From: Ruminiclostridium sp.
GTDB taxonomy: Bacteria; Bacillota_A; Clostridia; Oscillospirales; Oscillospiraceae
NCBI GenBank assembly: GCA_017521345.1
Contig: JAFXCU010000086.1
Location: 1-17,227 of the forward strand
Direction: 5' to 3'
Length of the DNA stretch: 17,227 nt
Shown here: in pieces, positions 1 to 8,444 of the stretch
Position numbering within the stretch: the stretch's first letter is position 1
Layout: every line of letters begins with the position of its first letter
Position numbers and translations under genes: made by a program
The notes under the pieces: model-generated
The model's input: the letters and a program-made list of their open reading frames with translations, nothing else
What the model was told of the DNA's origin: nothing
Databases searched by the model: none

Positions 1-33
1 CAAAGAGGGAGGCTTATTCGGTTTCCAAATGTC

Positions 34-1527
34 TTATAGTGTCTCCCATGACTTGGCCCGCTCGAGAGCCTTCTGCCACTTGGCGTACTCCTTGGAGCGG
101 TCGGTCTGGGGTAAGTATATTTTACCCGGTTTCTGGTCTTTTAACAGAGCCTCAGGGCTGTCCCACAGACCGGCACCCAGACCGGCCAGACAGGCAACAC
201 CCCAAGCCGTGGTCTCCACCACCTGGGGTCGCTCCACGGGAACCCCCAGCAGGTCGGCCTGGTACTGCATCAGAAAATCGCTGACACTGGCGCCGCCGTC
301 CACCCGCAGGCCGGTAATAGGCTGTCCGGCGTCCTTTTCCATGGCCCGGATCAGGTCGGCCGTCTGGTAGGCAATGCCCTCCAGGGTAGCCCGGCAGAGG
401 TGGGCCTTGGTGGTACCCCGGGTGATGCCCACGATGGTGCCCCGGGCGTACATATCCCAGTGGGGAGAACCCAGGCCGGTAAAGGCAGAGACCAGGTACA
501 CGCCGCCGTTGTCCGGCACGGACTCGGCCAGGCCGTTGATCTCCGCAGAACTCTTGATGATCCCCAGCTCGTCCCGGAGCCACTGGATGGAGGAACCGGC
601 GTTGAAGACGCTGCCCTCCAGGACGTAGGTGGTCTCTCCCTTCAGACCCCAGCCCACGCAGGTGAGCAGGCAGTTCCGGGACTCTACCGCCTTGCCGGTG
701 TTGAGCAGGGTGAAGCAGCCGGTGCCGTAGGTGTTCTTCAGCTGGCCGGGCCGGAAGCAGCCCTGACCGAAGAGGGCGGCCTGCTGGTCGCCGGCAGCAC
801 CCCGGATGGGCAGGCCTGCCAGCTCTTCCAGGTAGGGGACCCCCTGGGCGATGACCCCCAGGTCCCCGCTGTTCTCCACGGGCTGGGGCAGCCAGTCCAT
901 GGGGACCTCCATCAGGCGGCAGAGGTCCTCGTCCCAGGCCAGCTTGTGGATGTTGAAGAGCATGGTCCGGCAGCAGTTGGAGTAGTCCGAGGCGTGGACC
1001 TTGCCCCCGGTGAGGTTCCACAGGAGCCAGGAGTCCACCGTGCCGCAGAGGAGCTCTCCCCTTGCGGCCTTCTCCCGGACCCCGGGGACATTCTGGAGGA
1101 TCCAGCGGTACTTGGTGCCGGAGAAGTAGGCATCGGCCACCAGGCCGGTCTTAGCCCGGATAGCATCCGTGTGGCCGGCCACCTGGAGCCAGGAGCAGAA
1201 GTCGGCCGTCCGGCGGCACTGCCAGACAATGGCATTGGAGACCGGCTTGCCGGTCTTTCTCTCCCAGACCACGGAGGTCTCACGCTGGTTGGCCAGACCG
1301 ACGGCAGCGATATCCTTGACCTCCACCCCGCTCTGGGCCACACAGTCCGCGGCGGCCTTCAGCTGGGTGTTGAGGATCTCCATGGGGTCGTGCTCCACCC
1401 AGCCGGGCTGGGGGTAGTGCTGGGTAAAGGGGATCTGGGCGGTGGAGACCACCTCTCCCCCTGTGGTAAACAGAATGGCCCGGGAGCTGGTGGTGCCCTG
1501 GTCCAGAGCCAGCAGATAATTCTTCAT
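34..1527 (-). CDS. glpK: glycerol kinase
   Basis: ATP-dependent phosphorylation of glycerol to sn-glycerol 3-phosphate in the cytoplasm. The protein is 497 residues, the usual full length for the family. FGGY-kinase signatures are visible: the N-terminal phosphate-binding loop DQGTTSSRAI (9-18), the glycerol-site segments QRETS (81-85) and GWVEHDP (42-48), GDQQAALFGQ (246-255) with the catalytic-base aspartate D246, YGTGCF (267-272), and the C-terminal RVDGGAS nucleotide-domain motif. The ATG at 1527 has a strong ribosome-binding site (AAAGGAGGGG) about 7 nt upstream. The segment just before GDQQAALFGQ lacks the YHF(Y/F)G stretch that carries the HPr-phosphorylated histidine in Enterococcus and Bacillus enzymes, so PTS activation is probably absent (inference). 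It is divergent from sfsA. No glpF or glpD is visible; the left neighbour is outside the window. Confidence 0.97.
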   Translation of the reverse strand: MKNYLLALDQGTTSSRAILFTTGGEVVSTAQIPFTQHYPQPGWVEHDPMEILNTQLKAAADCVAQSGVEVKDIAAVGLANQRETSVVWERKTGKPVSNAIVWQCRRTADFCSWLQVAGHTDAIRAKTGLVADAYFSGTKYRWILQNVPGVREKAARGELLCGTVDSWLLWNLTGGKVHASDYSNCCRTMLFNIHKLAWDEDLCRLMEVPMDWLPQPVENSGDLGVIAQGVPYLEELAGLPIRGAAGDQQAALFGQGCFRPGQLKNTYGTGCFTLLNTGKAVESRNCLLTCVGWGLKGETTYVLEGSVFNAGSSIQWLRDELGIIKSSAEINGLAESVPDNGGVYLVSAFTGLGSPHWDMYARGTIVGITRGTTKAHLCRATLEGIAYQTADLIRAMEKDAGQPITGLRVDGGASVSDFLMQYQADLLGVPVERPQVVETTAWGVACLAGLGAGLWDSPEALLKDQKPGKIYLPQTDRSKEYAKWQKALERAKSWETL

Positions 1528-1561
1528 CGTCTTGCCCCTCCTTTGTTGACGAATGGGGTTT

Positions 1562-1590
1562 TTGCCATTAAACTGAGTTTAGTGTATCAT
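1562..1590 (+). promoter_or_regulatory. sigma-A-type promoter of sfsA
   Basis: TTGCCA (1562-1567), a 17-nt spacer and TATCAT (1585-1590), each 5 of 6 to consensus. An alternative pair, TTGACG (1546-1551) and TAAACT (1569-1574), also has 17-nt spacing. With the first pair transcription would start near 1597, so an ATG at 1589 lies inside the -10 box and cannot be the sfsA start. Confidence 0.6.
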
Positions 1591-1609
1591 GCTATCCGAC
1601 ATTTTTCCA
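1581..1609 (-). promoter_or_regulatory. weak candidate glpK promoter
   Basis: On the minus strand, TGGAAA (1609-1604) and TACACT (1586-1581) are separated by 17 nt, each 4 of 6 matches to the sigma-A consensus. It would overlap the better sfsA promoter on the opposite strand. This is the best candidate I can see for glpK, but it is weak. Confidence 0.3.
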
Positions 1610-1636
1610 CCCATTTTCCCCAAGGAGGGAGATTCT

Positions 1637-2317
1637 TTGACCTATCCCAACATAGTTTTTGCCAAGTTTCTGTCCCGGCCCAACCGTTTCGTGGCGGAAG
1701 TTGAAATAGAGGGCCAGCCCGTCACCGTCCACGTAAAAAACACCGGCCGATGCAAAGAGCTGCTGGTCCCCGGCGCCACCGTCTGGCTCACCAAAAGCGA
1801 CAACCCTGCCCGCAAGACTGCCTACGACCTCATTGGGGTCCAAAAGGGGGACCGGGCGGTGAACATGGACTCCCAGGCCCCCAACCACCTCTTCAAAGAG
1901 TGGGCCCTGGCAGGGCACTTCGTCCCCGGCCTGACTCTGCTGAAAGGCGAGCAGAAGCACGGAGACTCCCGGTTCGACTTCTACTGGGAGGCCGGGGACC
2001 GGAAGGGCTTTGTGGAGGTGAAGGGGGTCACCCTGGAGGTGGACGGCCACGCCTACTTCCCGGACGCCCCCACAGAACGAGGCATCAAGCACCTGCGGGG
2101 GCTGGCAGACTGCCTGAAAGAGGGCTATGAGGCCACGGTGTACTTTGTCATCCAGATGGAAGATATCCACGCCTTCTCCCCCAACGACGTGACCCACCCG
2201 GCCTTTGGTCAGGCCCTCCGGGAGGTACAGGCGGCAGGGGTCCAGATCCTGGCCATGGAATGTCAGGTGGGACCCGGCACCGTGACCATCACCAGCCCGG
2301 TACCTGTCAAACTTTGA
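1637..2317 (+). CDS. sfsA: SfsA family DNA/RNA nuclease
   Basis: SfsA ('sugar fermentation stimulation') proteins carry a PD-(D/E)XK-like nuclease core; the cellular role is unsettled. The family signatures are present in order: RFVAEVEIEG near the N-terminus, NTGRCKELLVPGATVWL, the DSQAPNHL segment, SRFDF and FVEVKGVTL (the Asp and Glu-x-Lys of the nuclease core), and FPDAPTERGIKHLRGL. I place the start at TTG 1637, giving 226 residues, because AAGGAGGG (1622-1629) sits 7 nt upstream. The longer in-frame ATG at 1589 has no ribosome-binding site and overlaps the -10 box. The gene is divergent from glpK and ends 7 nt before the thiamin operon's -35 box, with no terminator between, so some readthrough into the riboswitch leader is possible. 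Confidence 0.93.
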   Translation: MTYPNIVFAKFLSRPNRFVAEVEIEGQPVTVHVKNTGRCKELLVPGATVWLTKSDNPARKTAYDLIGVQKGDRAVNMDSQAPNHLFKEWALAGHFVPGLTLLKGEQKHGDSRFDFYWEAGDRKGFVEVKGVTLEVDGHAYFPDAPTERGIKHLRGLADCLKEGYEATVYFVIQMEDIHAFSPNDVTHPAFGQALREVQAAGVQILAMECQVGPGTVTITSPVPVKL

Positions 2318-2324
2318 AAAACAC

Positions 2325-2353
2325 TTGACTGCACATCCAGATGGGTGTACAAT
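2325..2353 (+). promoter_or_regulatory. promoter of the thiamin operon
   Basis: TTGACT (2325-2330), a 17-nt spacer and TACAAT (2348-2353), five of six matches in each box. Predicted transcription start is near 2360, immediately before the first TPP aptamer. It drives the two riboswitches and probably the whole thiS-thiC operon; I see no other convincing promoter up to 8401. Confidence 0.85.
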
Positions 2354-2366
2354 CACCTCAAGCAAA

Positions 2367-2456
2367 TACAGGGGAGCTTGTTTTGGCAGGCTGAGAGGAA
2401 GTAATCAAACTTCGACCCTTACACCTGATGCGGATAATGCCGCCGTAGGAAGTCAC
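2367..2456 (+). promoter_or_regulatory. TPP riboswitch 1 (THI box), first of a tandem pair
   Basis: The conserved THI-box elements occur in order: GGGGAGC (2371-2377), GGCTGAGA (2389-2396), ACCCTT, CACCTGATG, GGATAATGC and GCCGTAGG. An optional P3-type hairpin (GAAG...CTTC) sits between the GCTGAGA and ACCCTT blocks. The terminal element reads GTAGGAA rather than the usual GTAGGGAA, one G short, which could weaken helix P1. It is followed after about 12 nt by its own intrinsic terminator, so thiamin pyrophosphate binding should favour termination. Confidence 0.95.
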
Positions 2457-2467
2457 ATGGATTTTTT

Positions 2468-2503
2468 ACAGGAGGCATCCAAAGGGTGTCTCCTGTTTTT
2501 ATT
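2468..2503 (+). terminator. intrinsic terminator of riboswitch 1
   Basis: The arms 2468-2480 and 2484-2496 form a 13-bp stem (two G-U pairs) around an AAA loop, followed by a T-rich tail. Its place directly after aptamer 1 makes it the expression platform of that riboswitch. Confidence 0.9.
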
Positions 2504-2512
2504 TACAACCGA

Positions 2513-2602
2513 ATACACGGGGAGCTTGTGTCACAGGCTGAGAGGAAGGTTTCACCTTCGACCCTTATAACCTGATGTGGATAATGCCGCCGTAGGGAAC
2601 CG
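2513..2602 (+). promoter_or_regulatory. TPP riboswitch 2 (THI box), second of a tandem pair
   Basis: A second full THI box: GGGGAGC (2519-2525), GGCTGAGA, a GAAGG...CCTTC hairpin, GACCCTTATAACCTGATG, GGATAATGC and GCCGTAGGGAA. Long blocks are identical to riboswitch 1 (GGGGAGCTTGT, AGGCTGAGAGGAAG, GGATAATGCCGCCGTAGG), which suggests local duplication. It has the canonical GTAGGGAA end that riboswitch 1 lacks. Confidence 0.95.
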
Positions 2603-2606
2603 TTTG

Positions 2607-2645
2607 ACGGGGAGTCTCCAGATCAGGGGACCCCCGTATTTTTTG
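2607..2645 (+). terminator. intrinsic terminator of riboswitch 2
   Basis: The arms 2607-2612/2632-2637 and 2614-2619/2626-2631 make a 12-bp stem with one bulged A (2613) and a 6-nt loop, then six T (2639-2644). The thiS ribosome-binding site lies just beyond it, so control is by transcription termination rather than by hiding the ribosome-binding site. Confidence 0.9.
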
Positions 2646-2662
2646 TTTCAGGAGGTGTATAC

Positions 2663-2857
2663 ATGGTCAAAGTAAACGGAACAGAGCTGGACATGGCAGG
2701 AAAAACCATCTCGGAATTTCTGGCCGCCACTGACTACGACCCCAATCGGATCGCCGTGGAACGGAACGGAGACATCGTCTTCAAGTCCCAGTATGAGGAC
2801 ACGGTCCTGGAAGACGGCGACACCCTGGAAGTGGTCAGCTTTGTGGGGGGTGGTTGA
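2663..2857 (+). CDS. thiS: sulfur carrier protein ThiS
   Basis: A 64-residue beta-grasp, ubiquitin-like carrier. ThiF adenylates its C-terminal glycine, which is then converted to a thiocarboxylate that donates sulfur to ThiG. The N-terminal VKVNG strand, the [19 protein letters not shown] segment and the ending [14 protein letters not shown], with the obligatory terminal Gly-Gly, are all present. The length is normal for the family. The ATG is preceded by CAGGAGGTG at 2649-2656, downstream of the riboswitch terminator. It is the first gene of the operon; its stop codon directly abuts the GTG start of thiF, so the two are probably translationally coupled and made in matched amounts. Confidence 0.95.
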   Translation: MVKVNGTELDMAGKTISEFLAATDYDPNRIAVERNGDIVFKSQYEDTVLEDGDTLEVVSFVGGG

Positions 2858-3493
2858 GTGATCCCCACCCAGCAGGAATGGCAGAACGCCCTCATCCAGC
2901 GGCATGGTCCGGACCTCCAGCAGAGATTCTCCGCCGCATCTGCCGCTGTCTGCGGTCTGGGCGGGCTGGGGTCCAACATCGCTGTGGCCCTGGCCAGGGC
3001 AGGGATCGGCAGGCTGCGCCTTCTGGACTTCGACCGGGTGGACATCACCAATCTCCACCGGCAGCAGTACAAGGCCAGCCAGATCGGCCAACACAAAACC
3101 GAGGCCCTGGCGGAAAACCTCCGGGAGATCGCCCCCTACCTCACCATGGAGCTCGTCACCGAGCGGATCACCCAGGACAACCTCTCTGCCCTTCTGGATG
3201 GCGTGGACGTGGTCTGCGAGGCCTTTGATGACCCGGAGGCCAAGGCCATGCTGGTCAATGGAGTGCTGGAGCAGTTCCCCTCGGCCTTTCTGGTGGCAGC
3301 CTCCGGCATGGCGGGCATGGGCACCCCCAACACCATCCGAACCAGAAGGATCACGAAAGGATTCTACCTCTGCGGTGACGAGACCAGCGACACAGCCGAC
3401 ACCATCGGTCTGGTGGCCCCCCGGGTCATGGTCTGCGCCGCCCATCAGGCCCACACCGTCCTGCGTATCCTGGCAGGCGAATTTGATGTGTAA
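2858..3493 (+). CDS. thiF: ThiS adenylyltransferase ThiF (short, family-2 type)
   Basis: E1-like enzyme that adenylates the C-terminus of ThiS. The protein has 211 residues, shorter than the roughly 250-residue E. coli ThiF. The nucleotide-binding loop GLGGLGSN is at 33-40, followed by [17 protein letters not shown] (55-71), the E1 acidic/Asn-Arg segment, and HKTEAL. There are no CxxC pairs for the structural zinc of E. coli ThiF, as in the clostridial 'family 2' proteins. Cys172 in YLCGDE is the candidate sulfur-handling cysteine. The GTG start follows the thiS stop with no gap; the G-rich end of thiS provides a weak ribosome-binding site, pointing to coupling. It ends 14 nt before thiG. Confidence 0.92.
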   Translation: MIPTQQEWQNALIQRHGPDLQQRFSAASAAVCGLGGLGSNIAVALARAGIGRLRLLDFDRVDITNLHRQQYKASQIGQHKTEALAENLREIAPYLTMELVTERITQDNLSALLDGVDVVCEAFDDPEAKAMLVNGVLEQFPSAFLVAASGMAGMGTPNTIRTRRITKGFYLCGDETSDTADTIGLVAPRVMVCAAHQAHTVLRILAGEFDV

Positions 3494-3507
3494 GAAAGAA
3501 GGTATTT

Positions 3508-4284
3508 ATGATGCAAAACAACGACAAGCTGATCATCGGCGGACACGAGTTCCAGTCCCGGTTCATTCTGGGTTCCGGTAAGTACTCCATGAAGCTCATT
3601 GAGGCCGCCATCCGGGATGCCGGTGCCGAGATCATCACCCTGGCAGTCCGCCGGGCCAACACCAAGGACCAGGAAAATATCCTGGATCACATCCCGGAAG
3701 GGGTCACCCTGCTGCCCAACACCTCCGGCGCAAGAAACGCCCAGGAGGCCGTCCGCATCGCCCGCCTGGCCAGAGAGCTGGGCTGCGGCAACTTTATCAA
3801 GGTGGAGATCATGCGGGACACCAAGTATCTCCTCCCCGACAACCAGGAAACCATCAAGGCCACCGAGATCCTGGCCAAGGAGGGCTTTGTGGTCATGCCG
3901 TACATGTACCCCGATCTGAACGCCGCCCGCGACATGGTCAACGCCGGCGCCGCCACCATCATGCCCCTGGCCTCCCCCATCGGCTCCAACAAGGGCCTTG
4001 CTACCCGGGAGTTCATCCAGACCCTCATTGACGAGATCGACCTGCCCATCATCGTGGACGCCGGCATTGGCAGACCCTCCCAGGCCTGCGAGGCCATGGA
4101 GATGGGCGCAGCCGCCATCATGGCCAACACCGCCCTGGCCACCGCCGGAGACCTTCCCCTCATGGCCGCCGCCTTCCGTCAGGCCATTGAAGCCGGCCGC
4201 AAGGCATACCTGTCCGGCCTGGGCCGGGTGCTGACCCGCGGGGCTTCCGCCTCCGACCCCCTGACCGGCTTCCTGCGGGACTAA
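3508..4284 (+). CDS. thiG: thiazole synthase ThiG
   Basis: TIM-barrel enzyme that condenses 1-deoxy-D-xylulose 5-phosphate, dehydroglycine (from ThiH here) and ThiS-thiocarboxylate sulfur into the thiazole phosphate. The length of 258 residues is normal. Visible signatures are FILGSGKY (19-26), VRRAN (47-51), the Schiff-base lysine in FIKVEI (Lys98, matching Lys96 of the B. subtilis enzyme), [13 protein letters not shown] with the phosphate/substrate loop, [13 protein letters not shown], and MANTALATA. Two adjacent ATGs (3508 and 3511) are possible starts behind GAAGG; I use the first. It is followed by thiH, whose ribosome-binding site overlaps the thiG stop codon. Confidence 0.97.
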   Translation: MMQNNDKLIIGGHEFQSRFILGSGKYSMKLIEAAIRDAGAEIITLAVRRANTKDQENILDHIPEGVTLLPNTSGARNAQEAVRIARLARELGCGNFIKVEIMRDTKYLLPDNQETIKATEILAKEGFVVMPYMYPDLNAARDMVNAGAATIMPLASPIGSNKGLATREFIQTLIDEIDLPIIVDAGIGRPSQACEAMEMGAAAIMANTALATAGDLPLMAAAFRQAIEAGRKAYLSGLGRVLTRGASASDPLTGFLRD

Positions 4285-4295
4285 GGAGGACCGGC

Positions 4296-5549
4296 ATGGA
4301 AAATCAATTCTTTGTAGATTCCGAGTATCTGTCCCCGGCTGCCCTGGAGAAAAAGCATCGGCTGGAGACCGACCCCTCCAGCCGAAAAAGCCACATGGAA
4401 TACCTGCCGGGGATGGAGGTGATCGAATCCGACGTCTGCCGCCAGGTCCTGGCCCAGATGGAGGACTATGACCCCTCTGCCTATACCTCTCGGGACGTCC
4501 GGACCGCCCTGGACCACGACACCTGCAGCATTGAGGACTTCAAGGCACTCATCTCCCCTGCGGCAGAGCCCTTCCTGGAGGAAATGGCCCAGAAAGCCCG
4601 GATGGAGACCAGCAAGCACTTCGGCAACACGGTCTACCTCTTCACCCCGCTCTACATTGCCAACTACTGCGAAAACTACTGCGTGTACTGCGGGTTCAAC
4701 TGCTACAACCACATCAGCCGCATGAAGCTGGATCTGGAGCAGATCGAGCACGAGATGCAGGTCATTGCCGACTCCGGCATGGAGGAGATCCTCCTCCTCA
4801 CCGGCGAGAGCCGAGCCCAGAGCGATGTCCAGTACATCGGTGAGGCCTGCAAGCTGGCCCGGAAGTATTTCCGCCTGGTGGGTCTGGAGATCTACCCCGT
4901 GAACACCGATGAGTACCGCTACCTCCACCAGTGCGGGGCGGACTATGTGACGGTCTTCCAGGAGACCTACGACCGGGACCGGTACGAATCCCTCCACCTC
5001 CTGGGCCACAAGCGTGTGTGGCCCTACCGCTTTGACGCCCAGGAACGGGCCCTGCGGGGAGGGATGCGAGGGGTCGCCTTCTCTGCCCTGCTGGGCCTCT
5101 CCGACTTCCGAAAGGATGCCCTGGCCAGCGCCCTGCACGTGTACTACCTCCAGCGGAAATACCCCCACGCAGAGATGTCCCTCTCCTGCCCCAGACTGCG
5201 CCCCATCATCAACAACGACAGGATCAACCCCCTGGATGTGGGCGAGACCCAGCTCTGCCAGGTGATCTGCGCCTACCGCATCTTCCTGCCCTTCGTGGGC
5301 ATCACCGTCTCCTCCCGGGAGAGCGCTTCCTTCCGCAACGGCATCGTAAAGATCGCCGCCACCAAGGTCTCCGCCGGAGTCTCCACCGGCATCGGTGACC
5401 ACGAGAGCAAGTACACGGGCAAGGAAGATGACGCCGCCAAGGGCGATGAGCAGTTTGAGATCGACGATGACCGCAGCCTGGACACCATGTACCAGGATAT
5501 GTCCGGAGAGGGTCTGCAGCCCGTTCTGAATGACTATGTGTATGTGTGA
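4296..5549 (+). CDS. thiH: 2-iminoacetate synthase ThiH (radical SAM)
   Basis: Radical SAM enzyme that cleaves tyrosine to dehydroglycine (2-iminoacetate) and p-cresol, supplying ThiG. This is the oxygen-independent alternative to the oxidase ThiO. The protein has 417 residues. The Cx3Cx2C [4Fe-4S] motif is CENYCVYC with cysteines 125, 129 and 132, followed by GFNCYNHI. The LLTGES segment and SCPRLRP...LCQVICAYRIFLPFVGITVSSRE, typical of the ThiH C-terminal region, follow. Ribosome-binding site AAGGAGGA is at 4283-4290. It overlaps nothing, and its TGA at 5547-5549 lies 7 nt before thiE. p-Cresol would be an expected by-product (established for the family). Confidence 0.97.
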   Translation: MENQFFVDSEYLSPAALEKKHRLETDPSSRKSHMEYLPGMEVIESDVCRQVLAQMEDYDPSAYTSRDVRTALDHDTCSIEDFKALISPAAEPFLEEMAQKARMETSKHFGNTVYLFTPLYIANYCENYCVYCGFNCYNHISRMKLDLEQIEHEMQVIADSGMEEILLLTGESRAQSDVQYIGEACKLARKYFRLVGLEIYPVNTDEYRYLHQCGADYVTVFQETYDRDRYESLHLLGHKRVWPYRFDAQERALRGGMRGVAFSALLGLSDFRKDALASALHVYYLQRKYPHAEMSLSCPRLRPIINNDRINPLDVGETQLCQVICAYRIFLPFVGITVSSRESASFRNGIVKIAATKVSAGVSTGIGDHESKYTGKEDDAAKGDEQFEIDDDRSLDTMYQDMSGEGLQPVLNDYVYV

Positions 5550-5556
5550 GGATGCC

Positions 5557-6192
5557 ATGAAAACCTTTGATCCCAGTTTATATTTCATCACCGACAGTAC
5601 GAATCTCACCGAGGAGGTCTTCCTTCGCCGGGTCGAGCAGGCCCTCCAGGGAGGCGTGACCCTCCTGCAGCTGCGGGAGAAGGAGCGGTCCACCCGGGAA
5701 TATATGGAGCTTGCGGAAAAGGTCCACCAGCTCACCCAGCAGTACCAAGTCCCCCTCATCATCGACGACCGGGTGGACGTGGCTCTGGCCGTGGATGCCG
5801 AAGGGGTCCACGTGGGGGCCAGCGACCTGCCCGTTTCCGTTGCCCGAAAGCTCATGGGGCCCCACAAGATCGTCGGAGCCACCGCCAAAACCGTTCCCTG
5901 GGCAAAGGAGGCCTGGGAGCAGGGGGCAGACTACCTGGGGGTGGGGGCCATCTATCCCACCACCACCAAGGTACGGACCGTTCTGACCTCCACCGAGACC
6001 CTCCGGGAGATCTGCGCCGCTGTTCCCATCCCCGTCAACGCCATCGGCGGCCTCAATAAGGACAACATCCACGTGCTGGCAGGGATCCCCATCGCCGGTA
6101 TCTGTGTGGTCTCCGCCATTATGAAGGCAGATGACCCCGCCCTGGCCGCCCGGGAGCTGAAGGAACGGGCCAAGGCCCTCGGTATTCTCTAA
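5557..6192 (+). CDS. thiE: thiamine phosphate synthase ThiE
   Basis: Joins HMP pyrophosphate and thiazole phosphate to thiamin phosphate. A TIM-barrel protein of 211 residues with LYFITDS at the N-terminus, TLLQLREKE, LIIDDRVDVAL, GVHVGASDLP, GATAKTV, the pyrophosphate-binding loop DYLGVGAIYPTTTK, and PVNAIGGL near the end. I choose ATG 5557 over the longer in-frame ATG at 5530: GAGG at 5548-5551 is correctly placed for 5557, while the longer version would add nine cysteine/methionine-rich residues read across the end of thiH. The GAGG overlaps the thiH stop, suggesting coupling. Confidence 0.95.
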   Translation: MKTFDPSLYFITDSTNLTEEVFLRRVEQALQGGVTLLQLREKERSTREYMELAEKVHQLTQQYQVPLIIDDRVDVALAVDAEGVHVGASDLPVSVARKLMGPHKIVGATAKTVPWAKEAWEQGADYLGVGAIYPTTTKVRTVLTSTETLREICAAVPIPVNAIGGLNKDNIHVLAGIPIAGICVVSAIMKADDPALAARELKERAKALGIL

Positions 6193-6200
6193 GTAATTCC

Positions 6201-6233
6201 AGCGGCATATTGGGGGCACCACCTTATGCCGCT
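6201..6233 (+). repeat. 9-bp inverted repeat (hairpin) between thiE and thiD
   Basis: AGCGGCATA (6201-6209) and TATGCCGCT (6225-6233) form a perfect 9-bp stem with a 15-nt loop that can pair further (TGG with CCA). There is no T-run after it, so it is not a normal intrinsic terminator. It lies in the only sizeable gap of the operon (80 nt); an mRNA processing or stability element is possible. Confidence 0.5.
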
Positions 6234-6272
6234 CTATAAAACGATGCTGACACCAGAAAGGAGAACAAAGCG

Positions 6273-7073
6273 ATGCAGCTGAACACAGCATTGACCATTG
6301 CAGGCAGCGACTGCAGCGGAGGCGCCGGAATTCAGGCAGATCTGAAAACCATGACCCTCAACGGGGTCTACGCCATGAGCGCCGTCACGGCCCTGACCGC
6401 CCATAACACCACCGGAGTGCGGGCCATCCAGGAGTCCACCCCAGAGTTTCTGGGGCAGCAGATCGACGCCGTCTTTGAGGACATATATCCCGATGCCGTG
6501 AAGATCGGTATGGTCTCTTCCAGCCAGCTTATCCGGGTGATCGCCCAGAAACTGCGGCACTACCACGCCAAAAATATCGTGGTGGACCCGGTCATGGTGG
6601 CCACCAGCGGCTCCGCCCTGATGAAGACCGAAGCCCTGCAGACCCTGATCGAGGAACTCTTTCCTCTGGCCGACCTGGTGACCCCCAACCTCCCGGAGGC
6701 CCAGGTCCTCTCCGGTCTCCCGGTGGAGACCAAGGAGGACATGGAGACCGCCGCACAGAAGATCGGTGACGCCTATGGCTGCGCCGTTCTCCTCAAGGGC
6801 GGCCACGGTCTCCAGGATGCCAGCGACCTGCTGTATGCCAACGGGGAGCTGGTCTGGTTCCAGGGGCAGCGCATCGAAAATCCCAACACCCACGGCACCG
6901 GCTGCACCCTTTCCAGCGCCATCGCCGCAAACCTTGCCAAGGGGCTTCCTCTGACCCAGGCCGTCCGCCAGGCCAAGGACTACATCTCCGGCGCTCTGGC
7001 CGCCATGCTGGACCTGGGCCAGGGCTCCGGCCCCATGGACCACGCCTTTGCCCTGCGCACCAAACACCATTGA
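6273..7073 (+). CDS. thiD: hydroxymethylpyrimidine/phosphomethylpyrimidine kinase ThiD
   Basis: Phosphorylates HMP and HMP-phosphate to HMP pyrophosphate, the partner substrate of ThiE. A ribokinase-fold protein of 266 residues, the normal length. [19 protein letters not shown] (8-26) is the substrate-binding start, followed by [30 protein letters not shown], and the anion-hole/catalytic NTHGTGC (Cys211), then GSGPMDH near the end. AAAGGAGA precedes the ATG by about 9 nt. It follows thiE after 80 nt containing a hairpin and is followed by thiC 23 nt later. Confidence 0.96.
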   Translation: MQLNTALTIAGSDCSGGAGIQADLKTMTLNGVYAMSAVTALTAHNTTGVRAIQESTPEFLGQQIDAVFEDIYPDAVKIGMVSSSQLIRVIAQKLRHYHAKNIVVDPVMVATSGSALMKTEALQTLIEELFPLADLVTPNLPEAQVLSGLPVETKEDMETAAQKIGDAYGCAVLLKGGHGLQDASDLLYANGELVWFQGQRIENPNTHGTGCTLSSAIAANLAKGLPLTQAVRQAKDYISGALAAMLDLGQGSGPMDHAFALRTKHH

Positions 7074-7096
7074 TCTGCTTGAAAGGAAAGGATAGT

Positions 7097-8401
<1,305 letters not shown>

Positions 8402-8403
8402 GC

Positions 8404-8444
8404 AAAAAAAGAACTCTCTCGTCAAGCGAGAGAGTTCTTTTTTT
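8404..8444. terminator. bidirectional terminator between thiC and rarD
   Basis: An uninterrupted 18-bp palindrome (8404-8421 with 8427-8444) with a TCAAG loop: A-run, GAACTCTCTCG, then its complement and T-run. It terminates the thiamin operon on the plus strand and the convergent rarD on the minus strand. The rarD stop codon (8424-8422) is inside the loop, so its last codons are part of the hairpin. Confidence 0.95.

Noticed and set aside
400..1704. A 434-codon open frame on the plus strand opposite glpK
   Set aside because: It is antisense to an intact glycerol kinase, shows no recognisable motif, is full of Gly/Val/His of the kind produced by reading GC-rich genes backwards, and has no ribosome-binding site.
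2325..2570. An 81-codon frame through the riboswitch region
   Set aside because: It is read through promoter, aptamers and a terminator; the RNA structure explains the sequence and there is no ribosome-binding site.
4281..5888. A 535-codon minus-strand frame across thiH and thiE
   Set aside because: It covers two well-supported genes in antisense; its composition is typical of a shadow frame in high-GC DNA. The same applies to the minus-strand frames at 6980-8473 and 9375-10562.
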